In this document: one piece after another, positions 1 to 12,762 of the stretch
How the letters are laid out: each line of letters begins with the position of its first letter
Position numbering within the stretch: the first letter of the stretch is position 1
Origin: Daedaleopsis sinensis
Taxonomy: Eukaryota; Basidiomycota; Agaricomycetes; Polyporales; Polyporaceae
Assembly: GCA_033807695.1 (NCBI GenBank)
Contig: CM066300.1
Coordinates: forward strand, 1,736,001-1,800,000
Reading direction: 5' to 3'
DNA: 64,000 bases
The notes under the pieces: generated by a model
What the model was told of the DNA's origin: nothing
The model's database searches: none
Seen by the model: only the letters and a program-made list of their open reading frames with translations
Program-made: the position numbers and the translations under genes

Positions 1-1195
1 GCCAGTAAACCTGCGATTTTTGAACCGTCTCTCACTCAGATCCATTGCAGACCGGTATTCGCCGCTTCCTCAGTATTCTCACCGCACGCGTTTCCTCCTT
101 GTCGTACAACTGCCGCTACTAGAGTCCTACCACTCTCGCGTATCGTCTTCTCTGGACGCGTTTGAGACCCTTTCGTCTTCATTGCTGCGGGCGGTACCCG
201 GGGCCTTGTCATCTGGTGATGGACGAGACGGCCGGAACCTGACGGCCGGTGTCGAGGGCATTCAACGGCTTTGCAAGGCGTTCGTCAGCGCGAAGTACTT
301 GGCCGGGGCAATGGAGACCTGGGGAGAGGACCTAGTGAGCCCGCAGTGGACTCCAAGCCTGCAAATAGTGTGACTGATGCAATGACTGTCTTAGTTTTTC
401 CTGGAGCTGTGGGCCGAAATCAACCGTAGGGCCAACCTACGCACCGAAGCCGAAACCAATCCTTCCCTGCCAAATCCCAAGATCGTCGAAGACGAACCTC
501 CAGAGGGGACTATATTCGAGGAGCTTGTCCGGCATTACCAGGCCCTTGCTGGTCGTGCCGAAGAGCTCACCGTGTCGAGCGTCGCTGGAGAAGTCGAGAG
601 TGGTCTGAAAGGGCACCTTCAGGGTGGTTCTACGTACGTCACACTCCTCATTGACTATTGCGCATCATCCTGAAACCCTGTTCTCAGACATCCAACTCCG
701 ACGACCGGCTCCAATTCACCAGACGACATTGCTTTGATGCAGTCGCTCCTCGGGCCTCTCGCTCTCCTCTCATCTCATATAGCGTTCCTCCGTGGCACGT
801 TGCCGCGCGCGACGGTGACCTCGCTCTACAGGCGCATTGCTGCGCGGCTTGCTGCGCACCTGCTGCAGCGGCAGGTGCTCTATCGGGGGCGCTCCAGAGC
901 GACACTGCAAGAATGCAAGACCGTGCTCGCAGAGGCCGAGCTCTGGGTGGAGACCTGCCGCGTGGCCCTGAAGGAAGACCGCGGGCGGGTCGAGGCGCCA
1001 TGGCGACCGTTCCTGCAGGCCGCGCGGCTGCTTGCGGCGGAGGGCGACGCTTGGGACACCGTGCTAAACGCGACGTTTGGGATGGCGAGCGACGGAGAGT
1101 GGGAGGATGTCATGCTGGAGAGTGTTGGCCTTTGTGAGTTCCCGAGGGAGGAAGTGCAAGGAATTTTGAGGAGAAGGGAAGATTGTCATCGGTGA
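1..1195 (+). CDS. RINT1/TIP20-family vesicle tethering protein, C-terminal part (5' end outside window)
   Basis: C-terminal part of a RINT-1/TIP-1 family protein, a Dsl1/NRZ-type tethering subunit at the ER that captures Golgi-derived COPI vesicles. Visible exons are about 1-334, 395-633 and 688-1195 (TGA 1193-1195); the two introns (335-394, 634-687) are GT..AG and keep frame. Family-typical text is visible: RFLLVVQLPLLESYHSRVS, then SLDAFETLSSSLLRAVPGAL, GVEGIQRLCKAFVSAKYLAG, FFLELWAEINRR, and GTIFEELVRHY. The start and N-terminal half lie upstream of the window, and the exact left edge of the first visible exon is unclear because AG sites near 39 and 50 could be acceptors. The tail after about 690 is less conserved but stays open to the stop. 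The next gene starts 270 bp downstream on the same strand. Confidence 0.85.
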
Positions 1196-1465
1196 TTTTG
1201 TGCTACACGTAGCCTCTTCATGAGCTCATAGCTAGTACCATGCATATAAGCGATTTCAGTGCTCTCGGTTGGACGTTGTCAATGTTTGAATTTCGTTTGG
1301 GGGATGGTAGTACAAGGCCAAATACGAGTAAACAAACGCCCTGGCCGAGCCGTAGCGCGGCCGCGTGCAGTGAGGAGGCCTTTGCTTTTCGCCGCCTGGC
1401 ATGACACGACTTCCCATACAACTTTGAGCTGTATCTCATCGGCGAAGACTGGGTGAACAACGAGG

Positions 1466-3108
1466 ATGGCTGCCCCAACACCGGCATCTCTGCGTGACTT
1501 GTACACCTCTCCCTCTAACGCCTGGTCTTTCGTCCCACCTTCTCTTGCCCAGGACCACTCGAATGCGACCCATCCACCTCCTGCTGGTCCCTCTGCGTCC
1601 AGCGAATGGTCTACGCGCCCCGTCCCCAATCCGCTGTTTGACTTGTCTTCATCGCTGTCTGGGGACGATTCGGGTCTCGACATTGCATCATTAGCGAAGG
1701 AATTTCTCGCCGCTGCACTCCTTCAATATGCCACCGCTGCAATAGCGCAGCCATGGGAGGTCGGGAAGACGCTGCTCCAAGTGCAATGGGTCCCGCGAGA
1801 TCCAAGCGACATCTCGTCCGAACCCGGGGCGGAGGTAGCAGAGGACGATGGAGAGGTACGTCATTCAGCCACGCAGCGGGTGTGTAGTGCTGTTCCTCAC
1901 ACGACGCGTGCGCACTGCACAACGACCGTCTAGCTGAGCGACTCGTCATCTTCAAACGAGAACGACTCGTACTTCGCGGATCCGACCGCCGACAGGCCCC
2001 CGCGTCCGCCCCGACCAGCCGACGAAGGAGGTTACATCATCCGACAATCCCTGCTGGAAGAGGGCACCCAGCCGGAGTATGTGATCCCTGTTGGAAGTGC
2101 AGATGGGACCTGGGGAATGATGAAGCGTGTAGGCCGCTTCAGGTCGGAGGGCTGGCTAGCATTGTGGAAAGGTGAGTGTCCCGTCTTGTCAGTATGGCTG
2201 AGCCGGTACGAACACATCTACCTCCCGCAGGACTTTTGACTTCAGCAGCCACAAATGCCCTCTCAGGAGCCCTACAGCCTCTCGTCTACTCCATCCTCCA
2301 ATCCATGTTCGCTCCATTGACCCCATTATCCTTCTCGCCTCCTTTCGGATCAACATCCGTCCTCCTCCCAGTAGCCTCCCAAGTACTCACAGGCTTCATC
2401 CTATCACCACTCGATTTGGTCAGAACACGTCTGATGGTCCAATCCTCCGTACCACGGCATCGCACATACTCTGGTCCTATTGACGCACTCCGCCAGGTCC
2501 TCGCCGACGAAGGCGGCGTACGCGGCGTGTACCTTCATCCCCACCTACTCATCCCTACGTTGTTTGACTGCACCCTTCGCGCCCTCGTGCCGCTGACCCT
2601 CCCAGGCCTTGTCGCGGCCTACGTCGGCCTTGGATACAATCTTTCGCCCGAGACGACCCCCGTCCAATGGCAAATCGCCGAACTCCTTGGGACGGTCGCG
2701 GGCGCCCTCATCACCATCCCCTTCGAAACTGTGCGCCGTCGCCTGCAGGTGCAGACCCGCGGCACCGCGCGTCCGCTCAAGGCCTGCGTGGAGACGCGCC
2801 CCGCGCCGTACAACGGCATGGTCGACGCGTTCTGGCACATCCTCACCGAGGAGCGGTCGGACCTCCCGCTCAAGCCACAGACGAAGCGCAGGCGGCGGCG
2901 GAGCTCCCTCAAGGGCAAGGAGCCCGCGCGGGACCATCACGAGGAGCCGCTAGTCGAGGAGGACGACAGCGAGAGCTGGCTGAAGCATAGCGGGATCGGG
3001 CAGCTGTACCGCGGCTTGAGCATGCGCGTGGGCGCGGGTATGGTCGTGTTTGTGCTGTCGCTCATCAGCGGCTCGGACGAGGCGGATGCAGGGTGGGCAG
3101 AGCTATGA
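1466..3108 (+). CDS. UGO1-like mitochondrial outer-membrane carrier-fold protein (mitochondrial fusion)
   Basis: Three exons (1466-1855, 1934-2171, 2231-3108) give about 501 residues. Both introns are GT..AG and frame-preserving; the second joins ALWK to GLLTSAATN, a carrier-like junction. The protein is a diverged mitochondrial carrier: ATAAIAQPWEVGKTLLQVQW is a degenerate first PX[DE]XXK motif, ILSPLDLVRTRLMVQSS a good second one, and TIPFETVRRRLQVQTRG a third, with GIGQLYRGLSMRVGAG near the end. Long acidic and Ser/Pro linkers (about residues 115-165) and the degenerate repeats match fungal Ugo1 rather than a metabolite transporter. In yeast Ugo1 bridges Fzo1 and Mgm1 during mitochondrial fusion. 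The start is the first ATG in a Pro-rich leader. A different atypical SLC25 member cannot be excluded. Confidence 0.75.
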
Positions 3109-4756
3109 GATTGGCATCATAGCATGTCGCTGTGGGCTTACTCGGTGGGCGGTGACCGGTGACCACATAATGGCACCTGGTCGCCGTCGATGGATGGCAC
3201 TTACGAATGTATCTACTGTTAATGACCCTCTACTCCTTATCCGTCCTATCCCCATCTCCGCTGGCATCTCGTGTTCGGTTTTAAGACTGCAATAGGTTCC
3301 CAGAGGAGTGTAAGGCGGTGAGTATCCAGTGTCTCTAACCCACGATACGCGGACCAGAGAAGCGTGGTTGGCTAGGTGGGACATCTCTTCAGAGTCTTCA
3401 GTTAGTCCATGGTCATGAGCCGTACGCGTGTGGCCAGCTTCAATTGGCCAACACACGAGTGCGGCTCACATCAGGTGCATGTCCACATGCGTGCGAGCCC
3501 ACAATAACCGCGCAGCACTGTGGTCACTGGTCTGCATACATATGAAACGGTCGTCGTGCGGGCACTATTTGTAGGACGCCGCGCTTCGGATGACTGAATG
3601 GGCCACCCAATCGGCCAGATGCAATCTCCTTCTCGCGTCCGCACGCGCAGGCAGCGAGCAGCGCCACATGCTGACACGACGTCGCAGGCAAATCACATCT
3701 GCGTAGTGACCAACCGTTAACAGCGCAGTGGCAGCTGGCAGCTGCTAGGCGTCTGCGAGAAGTGGTGGAGAGAGGAAGATCAGGACGCGGCACGAGACCG
3801 ACCTAACGCCAGCCGCTTTCCAGCTGCAGTGCTCACACCAACGCTTAGGTACGTGAGCTTGAGCTGGATTGGCAACTGTCCATGCGGTCCCGTCACCAAC
3901 GTGCAAGGTGAGCTCTATAGCAATCGGAGGCATTTCGAACCGACGGATGGAGAGAAGGCTGTAAGCAAGGTGCGGTGGCGTGGTCCTGTCTCTACAGCCG
4001 TGCACGGCGGCGCCGGATCTGGGGCAGAAGTCAGCACATCCATGACCTCCGACGGAGTACGCGAGGTTCTTACCAATGGTCGCACTTCGTACACTCACCA
4101 CGAACAATCGTTGGAGCCCTGCGAACGAGTCAGTCTATGAACCATGCGACTGTTTCCCATGGTGTTCCCCGCAGCAACCTGAAAGCCCTCAACGTGAGTC
4201 ACGGACGAAAATACGGACAGGTCGCTCTCACCTCTAAGGAACATGGTGTCAGGCACAGCAGGAAACGATAAGTCATCTGCCCAGGCGCGTCAGGAGAACA
4301 AGATAACCCCCGCCTTGTGGAAGGCACGAACGGGGATATTCTCTGTCAGTGTCATGTCGCAGGAAGAAGAGGAACTTTCATTGTTGTGGGTACGAGCGAC
4401 GGATCCCTGAATGTTTGGAGGGTTGTCAGTGGTTATACTCTGTTGTCGGCATTCTCGGCGTTCGTTCAACATCGAACACCGTTCCCATGGCAGCTTGTCT
4501 CGCCGAGTGATAGGAATGTATATTGAGATAGCCATGCCGGATTATCGACACGTCAACGAGTTAATTGTCGACGCAGAGGTCGCAGGCTCAATGATGAAAG
4601 TTCAGCGTGCTACTGAGCGCGCAGCCATGTCGACAATAATTCGCGAGGCAACCGCACGGCCTCCGAGGACATAGTTGATAAATGTAGGACAACCCAGGGC
4701 GTCCCGCCGTCCATGGAGGAGTCGGGGAGAAAATCAGAATGGAGCCGGAAACCGTT
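3109..4756. other. intergenic, no gene recognised
   Basis: Gap of about 1.6 kb between the convergent ends of the UGO1-like gene and the Myb-C2H2 gene. Short open frames exist on both strands but none has a recognisable domain, a matching splice chain or clear codon bias. It should contain both 3' UTRs. Confidence 0.5.
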
Positions 4757-7118
4757 CTAATCCCGCGGACCAGACCCCTTCTCCGCAACCATCCGCGCCA
4801 GAGTCGGCGGTACGACGTCCAGCTGCATCGGTAACACGTCCACATGGCCCTGGCGCAAGAATAACACCCGGCCCCGTCAGGAGATGGAACACCCTGGACA
4901 CAGACAGGAACGCACGTACATGGGTGAGATGGTACCGTAGGCTGCTGAGCTGCTTGTACTCCTTGCCGCATCCAGGGCGCGGACAGGGGTGCGTCTTCAG
5001 TCTGACCTTCTTCTCGCCAGCGTGCCTCGCAGCATGCGCACCCTCGCCCCGCGCGGGCGCTGCTGTCATTGCTTCCGCGTCTGTCGTGCCAGGGGTGCTG
5101 CCAGAATCTGAATCTGACGAGTGATTGCCTTGGGAAGGCGTTGCGTTTGTGGGCACATCGTGGGCCGCAGCAACGGCAGTGCCTCCTAGATCGGGGTCGT
5201 CGGTCCGCCCGGCGAGGGCTTGTTGGAAATGGTATCTCGATCTGTGTGCGCCCACAAGGGCAATTCACCGGTGAGAACGAGCGGTGAGCGCACAGTCAAG
5301 ACCGGGCGGGATGGCAGGGCATCCATGGACGTTTGACGTACATCTGTAGGTGGTACTGGAGACCATTGATGCTCTGGGCCGTGAAGACGTATGTCAGCTG
5401 GGTCCTGAAACCCTACACGAAGGTGGCGCGTACCTTCCAGCTCTTCTCACAGCCCGTCAATCCGCACCTGAAAGGTTTGTTTCCACCAAGGTTTCCATTG
5501 TGCTCGGTTTTGCTATGATCAGACAATTCTTTCGATGTGACGAAAGCGCTCTTGCTACTCAAGGCACTAGCCGGCCAGCAGTCAGCGTGTCCACATGCGT
5601 ATGCCAAAAGAGTCGCGCTAGATGTTGCGGTGATCGCGGCCAAAAGATGGGGCGGTCAGTCACGTAACAGGGTCAGCCACCAACAGAAGATTTCTCACTC
5701 TGTAGTAGCTGGGAGTATGGACGATAATCGTGTGGGACGGTGAGTGTTCAATCTCCGCGGTGCTGAGATGCTGCGGGCCTTCTCCGCATTGGTGCGGTAG
5801 TACGATCTGGTGGTGCATGAAGGGTCGGTCGAGATGCCGGCGACGGTCCTTTCGACCGGTAGATCGCCGGAAGACGAGATAGGAGAGCCGGGGGGAGAGG
5901 ACCCACAATACGAGGGCGAGGCAGGGGAGTCAGAAGGAATAGCGGCGGAGGGAGGAACCCCAGAGTCTGAGGGTCCCGTGTGCTCGGTTGTGGAGGCGGG
6001 CAGGGCGGAGACTGTGCCATCGACATGTTGCAAAGCTTCGGGTGCGGTATTCTCGTTGCGGCTGTCATCCACGGGTATGAATGGGTGGTAATCGTGAGCT
6101 TCATACGATTCAGACCGAGTACCTGACCCTGGAGCATCAATATCGGGTAGCTCAGAAGGACCTTCCCCAGAAGAAAACGCCGCCGAGTGATAATAGCCAT
6201 GAGGGCCAGGAGACTGTGTGACAGTGTTCGGATGGGGCAAGGCAGCGCTGAGGGACGGAGGATACTGGAACGACGGCGGTTCCCGAGAAGTAGAAGGCGA
6301 GCCATTGAGATGGACACCTGACAATATCTGGTCAGGAGAATAGGAAGTGGGATGCGCCTCCTGAGAGTGGAACGGGGATCCCTGGTAGAGCACGGAAGGG
6401 GTAACATATTGGGGACTGCGACCATCCCAGAAGTGTTGTTCCTGGGCATGTGTCGGAGTCCATTGGGACGGTGTGCCTGAGGATGCTGGCGCAGAAGACG
6501 GGCATTCGCCCCTGGGCGCGGCCTCTCGAGAAAGCGCGGTGCGTCTTCGCTCCAACATTCGCCATCTGTAAAGCTCGTTCAGCGCGAGCGTTCTATAATT
6601 GTCTTCCCAACGCTGTCACCTATTCCTGCAACCGAGGCCGCTCCTGTTCAGTTCCTGCCCTATGAGGCCCCATTTACCCCCAAGGCGGGAGTATGCATCC
6701 AGCAGTTTGGCGTCCTCATCAGAGGTCCAGTCGTCGCGCTTCAGAGAGGGATCTAGAGCCTCCCTGTAACGCTTCGAGCATGCATCGTCTGTCCGTCCTG
6801 GGATGTGCCGAGCAATGACCGACCACTTCGTGTTGTGAGTCGCATACAAAGAGAGCAGGAGGTGGTCCTCCTCGAGAGTCCAGGCAGACTTCTTTACATT
6901 CGGCGACAGCGAATGCAACCATCGCTACAAGTTCCATGAGAACGACGTTACAGAAGTGATACATGAAACCAAACCTTTCTGCAAGCCTTGTTCGTCCGCC
7001 CAGGAACCGAGGCCGCGACCGCCTTCCAGTTGTCGTTCTCCCCATGGATGGCTACCGCCTGAATGAGGAGATTGTCTTCAACGGTTGTCCATGGTTTTCC
7101 TACGCCCCTTTCGCTCAT
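4757..7118 (-). CDS. R1R2R3 Myb protein with C-terminal C2H2 zinc fingers (probable transcription factor)
   Basis: Seven exons on the minus strand (7118-6975, 6924-6620, 6565-5699, 5617-5434, 5373-5342, 5241-4920, 4849-4757) splice in frame into about 648 residues. Residues 8-160 hold three Myb repeats with regular Trp: KPWTTVEDNLLIQAV..NWKAVAASVPGRTNKACRKRW, then SAWTLEEDHLLLSLY..KWSVIARHIPGRTDDACSKRY, then DDWTSDEDAKLLDAY..KWGLIGQELNRSGLGCRNRW. A Ser/Pro-rich linker of about 280 residues follows. The C-terminal part has a diverged C2H2 (YACGHADC..H..H), a finger FRCGLTGCEKSWK-SINGLQYH split by an intron, and a finger PCPRPGCGKEYKQLSSLRYH, ending GHVDVLPMQLDVVPPTLARM. The linking intron 5698-5618 has donor GTGAGA, a CTGAC branch site and acceptor TAG, and preserves phase. 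Nuclear DNA binding is inferred. If that intron is not used there would be two genes, but the zinc-finger part then lacks a good ATG. Confidence 0.75.
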
Positions 7119-7289
7119 CTACTCATCCGCGAAGGGGACGTCGAATGCACCGTGCCGCCAATGGGTAGTATCAGGATGAGCAGGTCAGTACTCGGCAAAC
7201 GGGAGAATACAAGTTAATCTGGCGCCCATGACGCTTGATCGCGTTCGTTCTGCCTTACGTAAGACTGTCTTGCTCTCGCTCGTGCGGTC
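7119..7289. promoter_or_regulatory. 171-bp divergent promoter between the Myb-C2H2 gene and PRP17
   Basis: The two start codons face away from each other across only 171 bp, so both genes must share or overlap promoter and 5' UTR sequence. I see no TATA box. The shared spacing suggests possible co-regulation, which is inference. Confidence 0.5.
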
Positions 7290-9402
7290 ATGTCTCTCGT
7301 CCAGGGCTACTCTTCAGACGAGGACGACGGTCCTCAAATCTCGACGAACGATGCGTTCGGTCTCTCTTCTCTGCCTGTTTCAAAAAGGACGCGTCTGGAT
7401 GAGCCCTCCACGTCTGTTGTGCCCACTTCGGCACCCCATGTGCTCGCAGAAGTGAGTGGTTAGCCTTGTGACGTTTGTATGCTAGTTTGCTCATGCAGGA
7501 GTTCGCAGGATCCACTGAACCAGACGGCACTTATTACACGACCGACCGACACCCAGATACATGTCAACATCCCCTACCAAGATATGATGCTGCCCACGCA
7601 AGGGCCGGAAAATCCGTTCGGTGACCGTAATAGGTTCTTCAACCAGAATGCGCTTGCAGGACACGTGGAAGAGCAAGCGATGACTGAGCATGCCTTCCGC
7701 GAACAGCACCTCACCCATGCGATTCTTGGCTACTCAGCTAACCCCTCCGTGGATCCCAATGCGCCAGCCATCCTTGGTTCGGTGGAGAAGGCGCACGAGC
7801 ACGGGCTCGCCACCATCGGCATGGTGAAGGCTCCCAGGGCGAAGAAGAATGAGCTTAAGCGGAAACGGAAAGCGAGGGGAGATGTGGAGGTTGTGGATGG
7901 CGAGGGTGCGTACGAGGGCCCGTGGGCCACGTGGGATGCGGACCAGCCCGAGACTTCACTACCGGAAGGTGCGGACGAGGAGGAGGAGTCCGAAGAGGAA
8001 CCAGAGGAAGAAGTCCAGCTGAGGAAGGCGAAGCCGAAGCGGGGCGCGCCCGGGCTCGAATCGTCGGTGTTTCACGGCAAATCTATGCACGACTACCAGG
8101 GGCGGACGTACATGCACCCACCGCTATCCGAAGCTCCGCAGCTACAGCACGAGCCGGGATCGCAGGAGTGTTTCATCCCGAAGGTGTGCATACACACATG
8201 GACAGGGCATACGCAGGGTGTGTCCGTTCTTCGTACCTTCCCCAACACGGGTCATCTGCTTTTGAGCGGCTCGATGGACACAAAGATCAAGGTGCGCTCG
8301 CTCCGACGATAATTCACCGGTTCCTGTGCTCATCTTGCGCAGTTATGGGACATTTACACCCACGGAAACTGTCTGCGTACCTTCCACGGACACATGAAGG
8401 CAGTGAAGGACGTGACCTTCTCCAACGACGGCCGCAGGTTCCTATCATGTGGCTATGACCGCCAGATGAAGCTTTGGGACACGGAGACTGGGCAGTGCGT
8501 CAAGCGTTTCAGCAACGGCAAGATTCCGTACGTCGTGCGTTTTCATCCTGATGAGGACAAGCAACACATCTTCCTTGCGGGTATGTCCGACAAGAAGATC
8601 ATCCAGGTGAGTGCTTCCGGACGCGCGTGCCAGCCTTCGCGACGAACTGCTGACTGTGCGTCGTTAGTACGACATGAACTCGGGAGAAATCACGCAAGAA
8701 TACGACCAGCACCTCGGCCCTGTGAACACTATCACCTTCGTCGACGAAAACAGGCGGTTCGTCACGACATCCGACGACAAGACCATCCGAGCATGGGACT
8801 TTGACATCCCGGTGGTGATCAAGTATATTGCAGAGCCTCATATGCACTCGATGCCCGCTGTCACCTTGCATCCAAGCAGTACGCCTCACTTCCGGTGGTT
8901 ATTTTTGGACGCTTCGCTGACGGTCCGGCGATTGATTAGAGAAGTACTTTGCCGCGCAAAGCATGGACAATCAGATCCTGGTCTACAGCACGGACAACTT
9001 CCGTCAGGCGCGGAACAAGCGGTTCGCAGGCCACTCTGTCGCTGGCTACGCTTGTCAGGTCGGCTTCTCTCCCGACGGAAAATGGATAAGCAGCGGAGAC
9101 GGCGAGGGCAATGTGGTCTTTTGGGAGTGGAAGACTGGTCGGATCAAGTCACGCCTGCGCGCGCATTCAAAGGTGGTCATCGCGCACGAGTGGCTGCCCC
9201 ATGAAACGGTACGCCGTGTCCTCTTTGCGCGCACCCATTACGAGCGGCCACCTGCTGACATGGCACGCTGTAGTCGAAAGTCGTGACCGGCTCGTGGGAC
9301 GGGTTAATCAAACTCTGGGTACGTCATCTCCGCCAATCTGCCGCTCGGCGGGCTCGAGAACCCAATACTTATTTCCCGATCCTTTTCCCGTGCTAGGACT
9401 GA
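7290..9402 (+). CDS. PRP17: Pre-mRNA-splicing factor PRP17/CDC40 (WD40 protein)
   Basis: Seven exons (7290-7451, 7509-8291, 8343-8606, 8668-8878, 8940-9208, 9274-9318, 9397-9402) encode about 581 residues, close to human CDC40. The N-terminus [13 protein letters not shown] and the block [19 protein letters not shown] are family hallmarks; an acidic/basic linker follows, then about seven WD40 blades from residue 275 ([59 protein letters not shown]). The product acts in the spliceosome at the second catalytic step. The last exon is only 6 nt (GAC TGA) and supplies the final Asp and stop; conserved ends of this family are KLWD. The acceptor at 7508 rather than 7498 is needed to reach the conserved [13 protein letters not shown] frame. 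Confidence 0.93.
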
Positions 9403-12400
9403 TATGTGCCCCCCGTGGGGGATCTGTACATCCTGATGTTTTATCTGTAGACGTGTACGACCATCTTTACCGCCAGGCCTCAGGTCTCAATTCTCCTCCC
9501 GGTCATGCGGGCTTATCTCGTACCAGACACTTGGATTCGAAGTTCTTGGGCGCGAAGCCCGCCACGGTCTTGGGAATCCGAGAGCGTACGCGACAGAAGC
9601 TGCGGGCGAGGACATGCGCCCCGACAAGAAGTGCGGGGTACATACGTATGTAAGTACCTGCTTGTACCTGACTGTGCAGTGTGTCTACAGGAATAGCATC
9701 GGCTATTTTTCCGCGCAAGCCTTGCGCATGCGCCCCACGGTGGTCACCAGGAGCAGCTTGAGCAAGCACGCCCCGGCGATCCCGAGGCTGATTGTGGCCT
9801 CGATAACACCTGCTGTCTATGGCGTCGGTCCCATCCTGTCCATCAGTGATTGCGGCCGAAGGTCACGGTGCACGCGCACGCGGAATCAGCTAGCGGAGGC
9901 TAATGGACGTCCACAGGCCCAACCGCCGGGCTTGTGGCGTGCCATGGTGAGATGGCAATCTATGGCCAGCAATAGCATCGCTGGCAATGCAGATTGACGG
10001 GCGCCGCGGCCACTGCGTCATTCATGTCCGGGCTCAGGCGCAAGGACAAGTGTGCCTCCTCCACGACGGTGACGCGCTCTTCTGGTTCTGCTGCCCGTAC
10101 TGAAGGACGGTCGCACGGATCGGACGAGGGGATGTCACATGAGCAGGGGAAGGAGGTCCTGACTGACTCCTGAGACTCTTGAGCACTGGTAACGCCTAGC
10201 CGTCGGGGCACTTGCGCCGAGCCTGGAACGCTGTGCATGCGCCCGGGCACGCGTACAGGCCACGGCGCGCGCACCTTAGAGGCTTGGACCTGCAGCTGCA
10301 GGCTCGCGTACAGTGCGGTTCGGACACCGAGCTCAGTGTGTGGTTCACGGTTCGCCGCCCAGGCTCTGGAGGACGGACGCGAGTGCCAGGACCGGACGCG
10401 GCATGAATGCATGACGTCGGGCAGATCTCTTCGAGTTCAATATTTGGGCTGTCTCCCGTCTCGCGAGCGTGCATGCTTCCGGCCTTGGACTTCTCCTACC
10501 GCGCGTCGAGTACTGAGTACTGAGCAGCGATGTCCGCGTAGCGCCGTCGATTTATGCATGTTATGCTCACATACGCTCATGCCACACGTCCGGGCGGCAC
10601 ATATACAAGGCCTCCGTGTCCGCGTCATCCAGGGTTGGCGCACGCTCGCGGCTCTTGTCGGCGGCGAGCCACGAGCGGGCGAGCCTGAGGCGGAAGCGTC
10701 GACGTCCGCCTCGGAGGCTCGGACCTCGCGAACGTCGACCGTGCGTGACCTCCCTTCCCGCGGGCGCGCTGCGCGACTCAAAGCTCGGGTTCCTGCCTCC
10801 CCTGAGCCCTCGCTGCGTTCGAAATTAGATCGCAGGGGCGTCGTGACTCGTGCAGCATGTGTGCGAGATGTGCACACATGACAGGGCCGTGCGGGCCTGG
10901 CGAGACATGGGACAAGGCCCGACGTCGGACGGACGGGCATTGCGATTGGACGATGGCCAGACGGTGGACGATGGACGGTGGACGGTGGACGGTGGACGGT
11001 GGACGTCGACTTTCGTTATCGAGAACTCCGGATCCAAGCGCACGGCCTGCAGGGGCGAAGGCTTCCCGTCGTTGTCCCAGATGAACTGGGAGTCTGGGAC
11101 GTACGTCCCGCCTGGTCTCGGAGGCGACGACGGACGGCGCGTCAACGGTCATACCGCAAGTATGGAAACTTGGTGGTCGAACTCGGATTCGGATGCGTCG
11201 AACTAACAACTTGGGGGCAGGGCCGGTACTGTACGTGTAAGTAACCTAAGCGGCGCAGGGTCTGCAGCACGCCTGCAAGCGAGCTGCGGGCCCCCGGGCC
11301 CGCCGAACGCGTGCGGCTTCGAGGCATCGGGCCAGCTGCATGCGCACAAATGTTAACGTTGAGCAGATCGACCCTGGTGAAGGAACGTAATGGGCCAGCC
11401 ATCCGACATCGAATTCGCGAGCGAGCAGCAGCAGCCCTGGCGCTGGAGTCGGATAGCCGTGCGCGCGGAATTCCTGCGGTGGACGTCAACGTTCCATCCG
11501 GCGTTCCGTACGCGTCACAGAGCCTCTCTGGTCACTGGGGTTGGTCCTGCAGGCGTCCCGACTTCTAGCCCTGCGTGCTTGGGCATGTGCGCGACGCCCT
11601 GAGAAATATTCCGGCGGAGATGGCGCTGCCGCCCTGCGCGTACGCATACGCGAGCCGGTGGAGGAGAGAATAGCCCGCGGCCCCGTCGAATGTTCTCGGG
11701 CGCACGCCGCACGGGCGCGATAAGTGGCAGGCCCTATCGGGGCAAGCAATTAAAATCAAAGGCGAGGTCTATACGAGCGTGTGCCTAGAAACAAAGACAG
11801 TGCCTTGAACGTTTGTCTGCCGACGCGCGCGGCCCTGAGCTGGGGGCAGCGATCAGCGCAGAGAGGCAAGCGACGTACTTGCCGCGAACACGTCCTCGAG
11901 ACTCGATGCTCGCCCTGCGACGGGGCCACCGGGAGCGGGCAGCGCGCAGAGACTCAGATCTCAGGTCAGAAGTTGAGACCGGCCATTTACTTTAGTGCAA
12001 GGGCGGTGACGCAATGCCATAACGCGGGAAATGAGACAGACTTTCGCGGCGGACAGGATGTCGAGATGGCCCTCCGATGCATCGCACCAGGCGGACATGA
12101 GCCAGCATGAGCCCCGCTGGGCAGCGGACGCGGCATCAGACTCGGAGCGTCGAGACGCAAGCAGAGGAGGCTGAGGGCAGAGACCGCCTCCGCCCAAGCC
12201 TGCCATGGCAGGGGCTGAGAATAGGACAAGGTGCGGGGAGTCGCCAGACAGCGGGCGGCGACGAGCAGATAGCAGTCTCGGAGGAGGGTGATGGGCTGCA
12301 TGTTGCCGCGCATGCATGCCGCGGAACAGGCACGAAGCTCGTGAGACGGAGCTAGGACTGATGAGGGGCGGATAGAGCTATCTGGCGGGGAGGGCGGGAG

Positions 12401-12666
12401 CTGAGAGATCTGGAAGTGTTTTGGGCGTCGTGCGGGCGGTGTGGTCGACGTCGGGCACGGCGAGGAGGAGGACGGAGGCGGTTATCAAGAAGAGGACAGG
12501 GAAGAGGGTGGTGTGTGGCCTGGAGCCGGGGGAGCGGGCGGGCGCTGGTGGTGGCGGACCGGATTATGTGCCTGGCACAAGCTGGCGGTTGCAATCTTGA
12601 TGAGGTGACAATCCACTGATCGCACTTCCGCCATCCACGTGCCGCCTCCCCTGCCAAACCTGTTGT
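9403..12666. other. gene-poor interval, no gene recognised
   Basis: About 3.3 kb of GC-rich sequence with many short overlapping open frames rich in Arg, Pro and Ala on both strands. That pattern is expected of high-GC non-coding DNA; none shows a domain or a coherent splice chain. It contains one heptamer tandem repeat (separate entry). Confidence 0.5.
10962..11008. repeat. heptanucleotide tandem repeat (CGGTGGA)n
   Basis: Six consecutive 7-bp units, five exact CGGTGGA copies and one CGATGGA, followed by a partial CGTCGAC unit. It sits in non-coding sequence. Confidence 0.9.
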
Positions 12667-12667
12667 C

Positions 12668-12674
12668 ATAAATA
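12668..12674 (+). promoter_or_regulatory. TATA-like box upstream of the secreted peptide gene
   Basis: ATAAATA lies 95 bp before the ATG at 12763 in a pyrimidine-rich leader, a plausible TATA position for a highly expressed fungal gene. Confidence 0.45.
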
Positions 12675-12762
12675 TTCCCCTCCCGCTCCAGTCCTCCTCA
12701 CCATCCCCCGACTACCAGCCCCGCTCTCCGTCGCCCAATCCCGCCTCCACTCCATCCTCACA

